Shown one piece after another: positions 1 to 5,850 of a stretch of DNA of 30,676 bases. Every line of letters begins with the position of its first letter. Within the stretch, counting starts at the first letter, position 1. Under the pieces are notes generated by a model. That model saw only the letters and a list, made by a program, of their open reading frames with translations. It made no database searches and was not told the origin of the DNA. Origin of the DNA: an uncultured Clostridia bacterium (GTDB lineage: Bacteria > Bacillota > Clostridia > Christensenellales > Borkfalkiaceae); NCBI GenBank assembly GCA_947629225.1, contig CANRCY010000004.1, positions 1 through 30,676 of the forward strand. The letters run 5' to 3'. The position numbers were made by a program, and so were the translations under genes.

Positions 1-539
1 TTGGAAGTTCCCACGCAGCCGCCGATCATCGCCGCCCGCGCGCCGTAGATCCCCGCGTCCGCGCCCTGCGCACGGCGAAGCCCGAACTCCATGACGCCGC
101 CGCCCGCCGCCTTGCAGATCTTCGCCGCCTTGCTCGCGATGAGGGTCTGGTGGTTGACGAAGGTGAGGAGCGCCGTTTCGACGAGCTGCGCCTCGATCAT
201 GGGCGCTTTCACCGTTAAAATGGGCTCGTAGGGAAAGACGAGCTCCCCCTCTTTGACCGCGGTCACGTCCCCCGTAAAACGGAGGTCTTTGAGGTAGGCG
301 AGGAACTCTTCCCCAAAGATGCCGAGAGAGCGGAGATAGGCGATGTCCTCCTCCGAAAAATGCAGGTTTTCGAGATAGTCCGCCGCCTGTTCCATGCCCG
401 CGGCGACCGAGTAGGTGATGAGCTTGTTGGGACGGAAGAACACGTCGAAGGCGGCGAGCTGTTCGTGCTTGCCTTCGGCAAAATATCCCTGCCCCATGGT
501 GAGTTGGTACAGATCGGTCAAGAGCGTTAAATTTCTCAT
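1..539 (-). CDS. pncB: Nicotinate phosphoribosyltransferase, N-terminal part (runs off the window)
   Basis: Converts nicotinate and PRPP to nicotinate mononucleotide in the cytoplasmic NAD salvage (Preiss-Handler) pathway. About 179 residues are visible; the 3' part lies beyond position 1. Family marks seen: DLYQLTM near residue 9, FDVFFR near 31, VNHQTLIASKAA near 128 and EFGLRRAQG near 151, all typical of the PncB core. The start is set by an ATG that overlaps the stop of lgt as ATGA, so the two genes are probably translationally coupled and share the lgt promoter. Nothing unusual is seen in the visible half. Quinolinate phosphoribosyltransferase is less likely because of the DLYQLTM start and the EFGLRR motif. 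Confidence 0.93.
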   Translation of the reverse strand, partial: MRNLTLLTDLYQLTMGQGYFAEGKHEQLAAFDVFFRPNKLITYSVAAGMEQAADYLENLHFSEEDIAYLRSLGIFGEEFLAYLKDLRFTGDVTAVKEGELVFPYEPILTVKAPMIEAQLVETALLTFVNHQTLIASKAAKICKAAGGGVMEFGLRRAQGADAGIYGARAAMIGGCVGTS

Positions 540-1678
540 TTCTTTTTATCCTCCCGCTCGGGCGACTCTTCGTGAGTCTCTTCGGGCGATCCTTCGGAAG
601 CCTCTTTCGGAGCCTCTTCGGACGGTCCTTCGGGCGGCTCGCCCCCGCCGTTCTTTTTGAATTTGGAGAGGAACTTGTTCCATTTATAGCGGAAGGTCTC
701 CTCTTCGGGCATGGGGGGATAGTTCGCGCCGAACATGTTGATCTTGCTGTAATAGGGCGTTTCCCCCTCCGTCGCGGGAATGTATCGGGTAATGCCGCAG
801 GGATCGCCGTTTTTACTGCCGATGAGGGAACCCTCTTTTCGGTAGTTGAAATAGAGAAGAACCCCTATGCCGGCAAGCCCCAACACGATCATGAGAATGG
901 AAAACACAAGCGACCAAGGCACGCCGCCGCCGCTCAGGATATAGCCCGATTCGCGCAAGGGCTCCATAATGGAGCGCACCGTGCCGTACCACGCGAAATA
1001 GGCGAAGGTGAACAGCCCGTTCGGCTTCTTCGCCCACTTCCACGCAAGGGTGTAGAGAACGGCAAAGCCGATCGCGTTGATGAGGCTCTCATAGAAGAAG
1101 AACGCGTAGTGCCATGTGGAATTGGGGTCGGAAAAGGAGCCGACGCCGTGCACCGAATTGCTCGGGCTGACGGGCACCGCGAACGGGAACCACTCCATCG
1201 AAGGGCTCGAAACGGCGTGCCCGTACACCTCTTTGTTGAAGAAATTCCCCCACCGCCCGATCGCCTGCGCGATGAGAATGGTGATGACGACGCAGTCCGC
1301 CGCCCTGAAAAAGTTGACCTTCTTCACGAGGCACACGATGAGCCCCGTTAAAATGCCCCCGAGCGCGCCGCCGACGATGGAGAGCCCGCCTTCGCGCAAG
1401 CTGTTCCATGCGAACCACTGCTGGACGGGCATGTCGTCCGTAATGCAATAGAAGAGCCGCGCGCATATGAGCGCAACGGGAATGCAGAACACGAACAGCG
1501 TAAAGATAAAATCGGGCGACATGTTCCGCCGCTTCATCAGAAGTGCGGAAAGGCAGGTCGCGACGATGATCCCCGTTACGATGCAGAGGGCGTAAAAATA
1601 AATTTCAAAGCCGAAAACGATGATCCCCCTCTCGTTCGCGCCGAAGAGAGGTCCGTTCGCAAGTAAAAGCGACGTCAT
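536..1678 (-). CDS. lgt: Prolipoprotein diacylglyceryl transferase with acidic C-terminal tail
   Basis: Membrane enzyme that transfers diacylglycerol from phosphatidylglycerol to the lipobox cysteine of prolipoproteins. About 380 aa. Seven or so hydrophobic segments; the Lgt signature reads GRWGNFFNKEVYG, and the later catalytic segment reads WYGTVRSIMEPLRESG, like the YGxxRFxxE part of the family. The start at 1678 is preferred over an in-frame ATG at 1690, because GAGG lies 6 nt upstream of 1678 and the promoter (-10 at 1706-1711) leaves only about 9 nt before 1690. The last 35 or so residues are a low-complexity Pro/Glu/Ser-rich tail ending in Lys, absent from short Lgt proteins. Its substrates in this window would include the three lipoproteins of the fructan locus. 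It overlaps pncB by 4 nt. Confidence 0.95.
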   Translation of the reverse strand: MTSLLLANGPLFGANERGIIVFGFEIYFYALCIVTGIIVATCLSALLMKRRNMSPDFIFTLFVFCIPVALICARLFYCITDDMPVQQWFAWNSLREGGLSIVGGALGGILTGLIVCLVKKVNFFRAADCVVITILIAQAIGRWGNFFNKEVYGHAVSSPSMEWFPFAVPVSPSNSVHGVGSFSDPNSTWHYAFFFYESLINAIGFAVLYTLAWKWAKKPNGLFTFAYFAWYGTVRSIMEPLRESGYILSGGGVPWSLVFSILMIVLGLAGIGVLLYFNYRKEGSLIGSKNGDPCGITRYIPATEGETPYYSKINMFGANYPPMPEEETFRYKWNKFLSKFKKNGGGEPPEGPSEEAPKEASEGSPEETHEESPEREDKKK

Positions 1679-1705
1679 AACATTCCTCATTTTAACAGTG
1701 CTCCC

Positions 1706-1735
1706 ATTATAACACGAGAAAAAACGGAAAGTCAA
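1706..1735 (-). promoter_or_regulatory. Sigma-A promoter of lgt-pncB
   Basis: On the minus strand TTGACT (1735-1730) and TATAAT (1711-1706) are separated by 18 bp. Transcription would start near 1699, giving a leader of about 20 nt to the ATG at 1678. The -35 box overlaps the hairpin that follows folT. Confidence 0.75.
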
Positions 1736-1750
1736 CCGCATTGGCGGTTG
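1733..1750 (-). terminator. Possible terminator hairpin after folT
   Basis: A perfect 7-bp inverted repeat, CAACCGC and GCGGTTG, flanks a 4-nt loop 13 nt beyond the folT stop. On the minus strand a T-rich stretch follows only after a short gap, so termination may be weak. It overlaps the lgt -35 box, so some readthrough from folT into lgt is plausible. Confidence 0.4.
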
Positions 1751-1762
1751 GCTCCGAAAATT

Positions 1763-2413
1763 TTATTTGAGGTCGAGCTTGAGCGGCTTGACCGCTTTGA
1801 GCAGGGGCACGGCGGCAAACAGCAGGGCAAAGTTTGCGGCGTTGTTCAAAAGCTGTCCCATAAAGACGAGGCGGACGAGGGCGTAGGTCCAATATAAATT
1901 CACCCCGCCGAAATGCTCGCGGATGAGCCCGAGCGCTTTCTCCGAAAATCCGACGCCCGTATAGTAGAAATAAAATCCCGTCGTGTTAATCCCCACCGAA
2001 CAGAGGAGCAGGGAAAGGACGCAGATGACGGCAAGTTTTGCGTAGATACTTCCGCGGAAGCGCAGGGGGAGTTTCATGACAAAGCCCGCGATGAGCGCCA
2101 TCGCCGCCACCGAGAGCCCCACCCAGGGCATATAGACGAAGCCGCCCGAATTCGCCAAAAATCCGATCGCGTCCCCCAAAAAGACGGCGACGAAGCCGAG
2201 GACGGGACCTAAGAGCATGCCCGTGAGAATGCTCGCAAACACCGTAAAGGAAAACTGCGTGTCGGCAAGTTTGATCTCGAAAAAATTCACGCCGATGCAG
2301 AGCGCCGTCATCACCCCGATGTAGGCGATCTGCCGCGCGCCCGAAAGCCCGAGCATGAGGTCGGAATAGAGAACGCGCTTCCATTTTCCCGTGCGGACGC
2401 CTTTTTCTTCCAT
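1763..2413 (-). CDS. folT: ECF transporter S component, folate type (FolT-like)
   Basis: Substrate-binding membrane subunit of an energy-coupling-factor vitamin transporter, which would work with the EcfA/EcfA'/EcfT module encoded elsewhere. 216 aa with about six hydrophobic segments. The N-terminal part contains the S-component-like stretch RQIAYIGVMTALCIGVNFF, where the AxxxA-type face normally contacts EcfT. The assignment to folate rests both on overall resemblance to the FolT family and on the tetrahydrofolate riboswitch just upstream, which normally controls folT or folate synthesis genes. The start follows GGGAGG with 9 nt spacing. That ribosome binding site is part of a small hairpin (2423-2439), which suggests control of translation by the riboswitch. 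Other vitamins are possible but less likely given the riboswitch. Confidence 0.88.
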   Translation of the reverse strand: MEEKGVRTGKWKRVLYSDLMLGLSGARQIAYIGVMTALCIGVNFFEIKLADTQFSFTVFASILTGMLLGPVLGFVAVFLGDAIGFLANSGGFVYMPWVGLSVAAMALIAGFVMKLPLRFRGSIYAKLAVICVLSLLLCSVGINTTGFYFYYTGVGFSEKALGLIREHFGGVNLYWTYALVRLVFMGQLLNNAANFALLFAAVPLLKAVKPLKLDLK

Positions 2414-2422
2414 AAAAAATAA

Positions 2423-2439
2423 CCTCCCGAAAAGAGAGG
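2423..2439 (-). promoter_or_regulatory. Hairpin that sequesters the folT ribosome binding site
   Basis: On the minus strand CCTC pairs with the GAGG of the Shine-Dalgarno sequence GGGAGG across a short loop. It lies at the 3' end of the riboswitch leader and is a plausible expression platform acting on translation. A second A/T-rich inverted repeat, CGCAAAAAA with TTTTTTGCG, lies further upstream at about 2466-2501 and could compete with it or act in termination. The pairing was read by eye, not folded. Confidence 0.55.
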
Positions 2440-2567
2440 TCCGTCGTCGGCATAACGCCTAAAAAGTCGCAAAAAATCTTCCTTCGAAATCTTTTTTGCG
2501 AGAAAGAGGCGCCGCCCGCCAAAAGAGCTTTTCGCAAGAAAAGCGTAAAAAGGGGGCGCGCGCCGAC

Positions 2568-2677
2568 GAGAGCGGACGCGCCGCGGCACCGCAGAACGAG
2601 AGAGAACAGGCTCTCCGCCCTTTCGTTTGCGAACAACGTCCCGTTTCGCAACACTTAACGCGCCTTGGCTACTCTTC
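2568..2677 (-). promoter_or_regulatory. Tetrahydrofolate (THF) riboswitch
   Basis: The minus strand shows the conserved THF (folT-motif) riboswitch blocks in order: AGAGTAG, GCGTTAAGTG, a stem TTGCGAA/TTCGCAA enclosing a loop with GGGACG, then ACGAA, GCGGTG and GTCCGCTCTC closing the P1 helix with AGAG. Spacing matches the family apart from a longer side hairpin. It begins directly at the predicted transcription start and sits about 155 nt upstream of folT. It senses reduced folates and should lower FolT expression when THF is plentiful. Confidence 0.92.
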
Positions 2678-2684
2678 GGGGAGT

Positions 2685-2713
2685 ATCATACCATATCCCG
2701 CGGAAAAGCGCAA
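2685..2713 (-). promoter_or_regulatory. Promoter of the riboswitch-folT transcript
   Basis: On the minus strand TTGCGC (2713-2708) and TATGAT (2690-2685) are 17 bp apart. The predicted start near 2678 coincides with the 5' end of the THF riboswitch, which supports both calls. Confidence 0.75.
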
Positions 2714-2754
2714 CGGTTTTACATACATTTTCCCAAAACAACAAAACTATCGGT

Positions 2755-3444
2755 ATGGTACTCGTCATGATACGGACGGCGGTCATCTTCGTCGTGCTTC
2801 TCATCATCATGCGGCTCATGGGCAAGCGGCAGATCGGCGAAATGCAGCCCTTCGAACTCGTCATCACCCTTCTCATCGCCGAGCTCGCCTGCATCCCCAT
2901 GGCGGACGCTTCCATCCCCCTTTTGTACGGCATCATCTCCGTCGTGACGATCTACGTTTTGCACGAAGTCATGACCCTGCTCGACTTAAAAGTAAAGCCG
3001 TGGAAGAGCTTTATCAGCGGGAAACCCTCCGTCGTCGTCAACAAGAACGGGATCGACGATTACCAGCTCAAACGCAACAATCTGGACGTTTCCGACCTCA
3101 TCGAGAGCCTGCGTTCGGCGGGGTATTTCTCCCTCGACTGCATTGACTACGCGCTCTACGAGGCAAACGGCACCTTTTCCGCCCTGCCCAAACAGGACTA
3201 CGAGGAAATGCAGAATTCTCTGCCGCTCGTCATCATCGACAACGGCAAATACGACGAGAAAAATTTGGAGCTGACGGGGCTCAAAAAAGAATTTTTCGAC
3301 GGGATTTTGAAGGAACATCAGGTGCAAAACGTGAAACGGGTGCTCGTTTTGACTGCCGACGGCAACGGGAAGCTTTATTTGCAGGTGAAGGGCAAAAAGT
3401 TCGAGACCCTGCGCGTCGAGTACCCCGAACATAAAGTGTGGTAA
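2755..3444 (+). CDS. YetF/DUF421 family membrane protein
   Basis: About 229 aa. Residues 1 to about 75 form three hydrophobic segments containing MRLMGKRQIGEMQPFELV, the recognisable N-terminal signature of the DUF421 (YetF) family. The rest is a soluble domain (NLEL..LKKEFFDGIL region) typical of the same family. The molecular function of the family is not settled; some members are linked to spore or stress physiology. No strong Shine-Dalgarno sequence is visible. The ATG at 2755 is used, with 2767 as an alternative, and the gene could instead be leaderless. In many Clostridia this gene is directly followed by a DUF4363 gene; here about 0.5 kb of repeat DNA lies between them. Confidence 0.85.
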   Translation: MVLVMIRTAVIFVVLLIIMRLMGKRQIGEMQPFELVITLLIAELACIPMADASIPLLYGIISVVTIYVLHEVMTLLDLKVKPWKSFISGKPSVVVNKNGIDDYQLKRNNLDVSDLIESLRSAGYFSLDCIDYALYEANGTFSALPKQDYEEMQNSLPLVIIDNGKYDEKNLELTGLKKEFFDGILKEHQVQNVKRVLVLTADGNGKLYLQVKGKKFETLRVEYPEHKVW

Positions 3445-3981
3445 AAAAATACCGCGCGCTGTTCCGATTCTCTAAGCGCGGCACGAGCCGCAGGTGAAGT
3501 AACGGAGCGAAGCGGAATATTGTCATTTCGACCAAGGGAGCGAAGCGAAATATTGTCATTTCGACCGTAGCGCCGAAGGCGCGAGTGGAGAAATCTCAAC
3601 CGCTTGCTGTCCCTTTTAGGGAAAGTACCCGAGCGAAGCGAGGGGGAAAGGGTTTCTGAGAACCCCTCAGTCACTCACTTTGTTCGTGACAGCTCCCCTG
3701 CAAGGGGGCGCCGAGATGCCCAGCCCCTTAATCCCCCTCCAATGGAGGGGGGTCCTGCTTACCCCCTCCGTGGGAGGGGGGTAGGGGGGTGGGGCGTGTC
3801 CCCAAACTCTCTGCGCGAGAAGAACCACGCTTCTTCGCTGCGCGACAACATTTGTTGCACACTTGCAACTTCTTGCCCGATGAAACGAACGAGAGGACAA
3901 ATAGGTTAAAACGTAATAGCCCATTTCCTCACGGAAAAAGATTTTGCAAAGCAAAAGATTTTTCGTGAATTCTCTTTACAT
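3445..3981. other. Repeat-filled intergenic region between yetF-like and DUF4363 genes
   Basis: Holds an inverted copy of the dispersed repeat (3555-3795), preceded by two short GTCATTTCGAC-type motifs. At 3796-3900 it holds further small inverted repeats, such as AGAAG with CTTCT. At 3930-3967 there is an imperfect A/T-rich hairpin (CACG...CGTG, inner GATTTTGC/GCAAAAG). No convincing protein gene or promoter is seen; the short open frames here are made of repeat sequence. Confidence 0.7.
3555..3795 (-). repeat. Dispersed repeat, copy 1 (inverted)
   Basis: The reverse complement of this stretch matches copy 2 (4367-4604) over most of its length and copy 3 (5703-5809) over the core. The core here is 3603-3710. 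Against copy 3 I see only one extra C in about 107 bp. The modules are a GAGATTTCTCCAC...GTCGAAATGACA part, a core containing CTCGCTTCGCTCGGG and TCCCTAAAAGGGA, and a C-rich hairpin part. No transposase is associated. Confidence 0.85.
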
Positions 3982-4359
3982 ATGCTAAAATCATTGACGG
4001 CGATCGGGGTCGCTCTGTTGCTTCTCCTCGGCGCGGGACTGTTTGAATGGTATTATGTGAACGACCAATTCGGCGCATTCGGCGAGGAACTTACGACGCT
4101 CTACCAAAAGGCGGACGAAGGGATCGCAAACGGAGAGGACGCAAAAGCGGTGCAAGCCTCGTGGGAGAACCGCAAGGAAAAACTGCATGTCTGGATCCCC
4201 CATAACGACATTGCGCGTATCGACGACTACATGGCGGAGACAGTGCGGCTGATCGCGGAAAAAGATTACGATCTTGCGCTTGCCAAGCTCGAAATCGTCA
4301 TTCACCTGACGAAATGTCTGCCCGACACCTACAAGCCCGCCGTAGAAAATATCTTTTAA
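3982..4359 (+). CDS. DUF4363 family protein
   Basis: 125 aa. One N-terminal hydrophobic segment (about residues 5-22) anchors or exports a mostly helical domain of about 100 residues with charged, coiled-coil-like sequence (for example WENRKEKLHVWIPHNDI). Length and pattern fit DUF4363, a family commonly encoded next to YetF/DUF421 genes in Clostridia; its function is unknown. The start lacks an obvious Shine-Dalgarno sequence, which may mean its upstream region was displaced by the repeat insertion. The gene sits exactly between two inverted copies of the dispersed repeat, so inversion of this segment by recombination is conceivable. Confidence 0.75.
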   Translation: MLKSLTAIGVALLLLLGAGLFEWYYVNDQFGAFGEELTTLYQKADEGIANGEDAKAVQASWENRKEKLHVWIPHNDIARIDDYMAETVRLIAEKDYDLALAKLEIVIHLTKCLPDTYKPAVENIF

Positions 4360-4366
4360 GAAAAAT

Positions 4367-4604
4367 GCCCCCCTACCCCTCCCCCGACAAGTTGGGGGAG
4401 GGCAAAAGGTCCCCTCCATCGGAGGGGGATTCAGGGGGTGGGCATCTCGGCGTCCCTTGCAGGGGAGCTGTCACGAACAAAGTGAGTGACTGAGTGGTTC
4501 TCAGAAACCCTTTCCCCCTCGCTTCGCTCGGGTACTTTCCCTAAAAGGGACAGCAAGCGGTTGAGATTTCTCCACTTCGCCTGCGGCTACGGTCGAAATG
4601 ACAA
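4367..4604 (+). repeat. Dispersed repeat, copy 2
   Basis: The core 4451-4557 (107 bp) is identical to copy 3 (5703-5809) except for two mismatches seen by eye, and is the reverse complement of copy 1. A C-rich hairpin (CTCCCCC/GGGGGAG around 4377-4397) precedes it, and the GAGATTTCTCCAC...GTCGAAATGACA module follows it. Confidence 0.85.
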
Positions 4605-4639
4605 AATAGGAAAGGTGGGGCGAAATGACAAAGTAAGAA

Positions 4640-4683
4640 GCCGCCCCGCGCTGAGTTTCAGCGCGGGGCGGCGGTCTTTTTAA
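4640..4683 (+). terminator. GC-rich terminator, first of two identical copies
   Basis: Perfect 15-bp stem GCCGCCCCGCGCTGA/TCAGCGCGGGGCGGC with a GTT loop, followed by GGTC and a T-run. The same hairpin recurs at 5545-5590 in the same orientation, on the other side of the XRE-SLOG pair. Confidence 0.85.
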
Positions 4684-4723
4684 TTTTTATTTCAGCAAGT
4701 TCTTTGTCTTCAATCCGTCTTGC

Positions 4724-4969
4724 TCAGTAACTCCCCTCTAAATCGGCTGTCTTGAATACGGGATCGTCGAAAAAATCGTACAACGTAATATCCAAAGCCT
4801 GACAGATATCGAGAAGCGTCCTCGTCCCCGGATTTTTACTGCGACCATAGAAAATACACCTCAGCGTAGCAGACGGCAAGCCCGCCATGTTCGCCAATTT
4901 ATTCGGCGAGATCTTTCTCTGCTCGCACAGATCGTATATTCGCTTTGTGATCGCCTCTTCTAATTTCAT
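4724..4969 (-). CDS. Small XRE-family helix-turn-helix regulator
   Basis: 81 aa from the ATG at 4969, chosen because AAGG lies 8 nt upstream and the likely promoter leaves no room for the earlier ATG at 5008. Almost the whole protein is one HTH_3/Cro-CI domain: ITKRIYDLCEQRKISPNKLA, then NMAGLPSATLRCIFYGRSKN as the turn and recognition helix, then a C-terminal DITLYDFFDD typical of Clostridial XRE proteins. It is probably a repressor of itself and of the divergent SLOG gene: two ATATAT-centred palindromes lie in the shared promoter region. It carries no extra domain for ligand sensing. An antitoxin-like role is possible, but the partner is not a known toxin. Confidence 0.85.
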   Translation of the reverse strand: MKLEEAITKRIYDLCEQRKISPNKLANMAGLPSATLRCIFYGRSKNPGTRTLLDICQALDITLYDFFDDPVFKTADLEGSY

Positions 4970-4982
4970 CCAAACAGCCTTG

Positions 4983-4996
4983 AAGATATATCTCTT
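4983..4996. promoter_or_regulatory. Candidate operator 1 (AGATATATCT palindrome)
   Basis: A 10-bp perfect palindrome, AGATATATCT, at 4984-4993, with partly symmetric flanks. It lies just downstream of a possible -10 box (TATAAG, minus strand, 4999-4994) for the XRE gene, a position suited to autorepression. Confidence 0.55.
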
Positions 4997-5026
4997 ATAG
5001 TTTAGCAAAAATGTTTGAAAAATATG

Positions 5027-5040
5027 AGAGATATATCTCT
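5027..5040. promoter_or_regulatory. Candidate operator 2 (AGAGATATATCTCT palindrome)
   Basis: A 14-bp perfect palindrome sharing the AGATATATCT core with operator 1, centred 45 bp away. It covers the -35 and spacer region of the SLOG promoter, so binding there should block that promoter. Confidence 0.6.
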
Positions 5041-5046
5041 GTTTTG

Positions 5047-5055
5047 TGCTATAAT
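5047..5055 (+). promoter_or_regulatory. Extended -10 promoter of the SLOG gene
   Basis: TGCTATAAT is an extended -10 element (TGn followed by TATAAT at 5050-5055). No good -35 box is present at 17 bp; the operator palindrome occupies that place. The start of transcription near 5062 leaves a very short leader with GAGG before the ATG at 5074. Confidence 0.65.
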
Positions 5056-5073
5056 AGACGTGACGAGGACTTT

Positions 5074-5535
5074 ATGGGCAAAACGGTTTTTATCGGTCAC
5101 AGGCAAGTATTTCAAAACGGCGTATATGAAGAGCTTTTAGCCGAGATCGAACGTCAGATCGAGCGCGGTTGCAAGGAATTTGCGATGGGGACTCACGGCG
5201 AGTTCGATCGGCTCGCACTTTCGGCATGCCGCTTTTTACGGAAACAATATCCCGATATTTGCATAGAGGTCGTTCTGACAAGTTTGAACGTAATAAAAAA
5301 AGCAAATTGGGAAGCTCCCTATTGCGACGTAAAAACGGTAATTTTTGAAATCGAAGAGGTCTTTTATAAGCGGAGAATTACAGAAAGCAACCGAAGAATG
5401 ATCGACGAGGGCGATACGCTTATTTGCTATGTCAACGAGAAATATGCGAGAAGCGGAGCAAAAAGCGCCCTGCGTTATGCGGAGAAAAAAGGGCTTGAAA
5501 TCATCAATCTTTACCGAGGTGAGGCAAACTGTTAG
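5074..5535 (+). CDS. SLOG-fold (YspA/DUF1273-like) protein
   Basis: 153 aa from the ATG at 5074 (GAGG 6 nt upstream; the promoter rules out the earlier ATG at 5011). It starts KTVFIGHRQV, the beta strand and GHR turn typical of SLOG/DUF1273 Rossmann-like proteins. CKEFAMGTHGEFDRLA in the middle matches the family glycine-rich nucleotide-binding region, and EGDTLICYVNEKYARSGAKS the later strand-and-loop. The SLOG superfamily binds nucleotides or nucleotide-derived ligands; several members sense second messengers in conflict systems, but this protein has no fused effector. It is divergent from an XRE repressor whose predicted operator covers its promoter, so it is probably switched on by relief of repression. 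Substrate unknown. Confidence 0.75.
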   Translation: MGKTVFIGHRQVFQNGVYEELLAEIERQIERGCKEFAMGTHGEFDRLALSACRFLRKQYPDICIEVVLTSLNVIKKANWEAPYCDVKTVIFEIEEVFYKRRITESNRRMIDEGDTLICYVNEKYARSGAKSALRYAEKKGLEIINLYRGEANC

Positions 5536-5544
5536 TTTATCAAA

Positions 5545-5590
5545 CCGCCGCCCCGCGCTGAGTTTCAGCGCGGGGCGGCGGTCTTTTTTT
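5545..5590 (+). terminator. GC-rich terminator, second identical copy (after SLOG gene)
   Basis: 17-bp stem CCGCCGCCCCGCGCTGA with its complement, GTT loop, then GTC and eight or more T. The stem and loop repeat the hairpin at 4640-4672. It ends the SLOG transcript. Confidence 0.9.
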
Positions 5591-5702
5591 TGAAAAAAAT
5601 TGAGATTTCTCCACGCGCCGCTAACGCGGCTTGGTCGAAATGACAATTAGAAGCGCGGGACGAAATGACGCATTGGCGCGGGGGGGACGGCAAGAGCCTT
5701 GG

Positions 5703-5809
5703 CGCCCCTTGCAGGGGAGCTGTCACGAACAAAGTGAGTGACTGAGGGGTTCTCAGAAACCCTTTCCCCCTCGCTTCGCTCGGGTACTTTCCCTAAAAGG
5801 GACAGCAAG
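5703..5809 (+). repeat. Dispersed repeat, copy 3 (core)
   Basis: 107 bp, two mismatches to the copy 2 core at 4451-4557 and the same orientation. Copies 2 and 3 are therefore direct repeats around the XRE-SLOG unit. The related GTCGAAATGACA module lies on the other side of this core compared with copy 2, so modules can be shuffled. Confidence 0.85.
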
Positions 5810-5850
5810 GGGCTTTTCTCATTATCATGCGGGAGAGGGCAAGATGGTTG

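Larger units (their letters stand above)
4360..4723. other. Intergenic region: repeat copy 2 and a strong hairpin terminator
   Basis: Contains dispersed repeat copy 2 (4367-4604), a stray CGAAATGACA motif, and the GC-rich terminator at 4640-4683. No gene is supported. Confidence 0.75.
5536..5850. other. Intergenic region: terminator copy 2 and repeat copy 3
   Basis: Contains the second copy of the GC-rich terminator (5545-5590), a GAGATTTCTCCAC...GTCGAAATGACA module (about 5601-5644) and the core of dispersed repeat copy 3 (5703-5809). No gene is supported. Confidence 0.75.

Noticed and set aside
3604..3909. Short open frames inside the dispersed repeats (also near 4486-4683 and 5738-6148)
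   Set aside because: Similar peptides (FSETLSPSLRSGTFPKRDSK) arise only because the repeat is copied; no start signals, and the frames run into different sequence on leaving the repeat.
3555..4604. Composite transposon around the DUF4363 gene
   Set aside because: The flanking repeats carry no transposase or recognisable terminal inverted repeats of an IS; recombination or a non-autonomous element explains them better.
4724..5535. Classical toxin-antitoxin pair
   Set aside because: The XRE protein could be an antitoxin, but the partner is a SLOG-fold protein with no toxin motif and the genes are divergent rather than in one operon.
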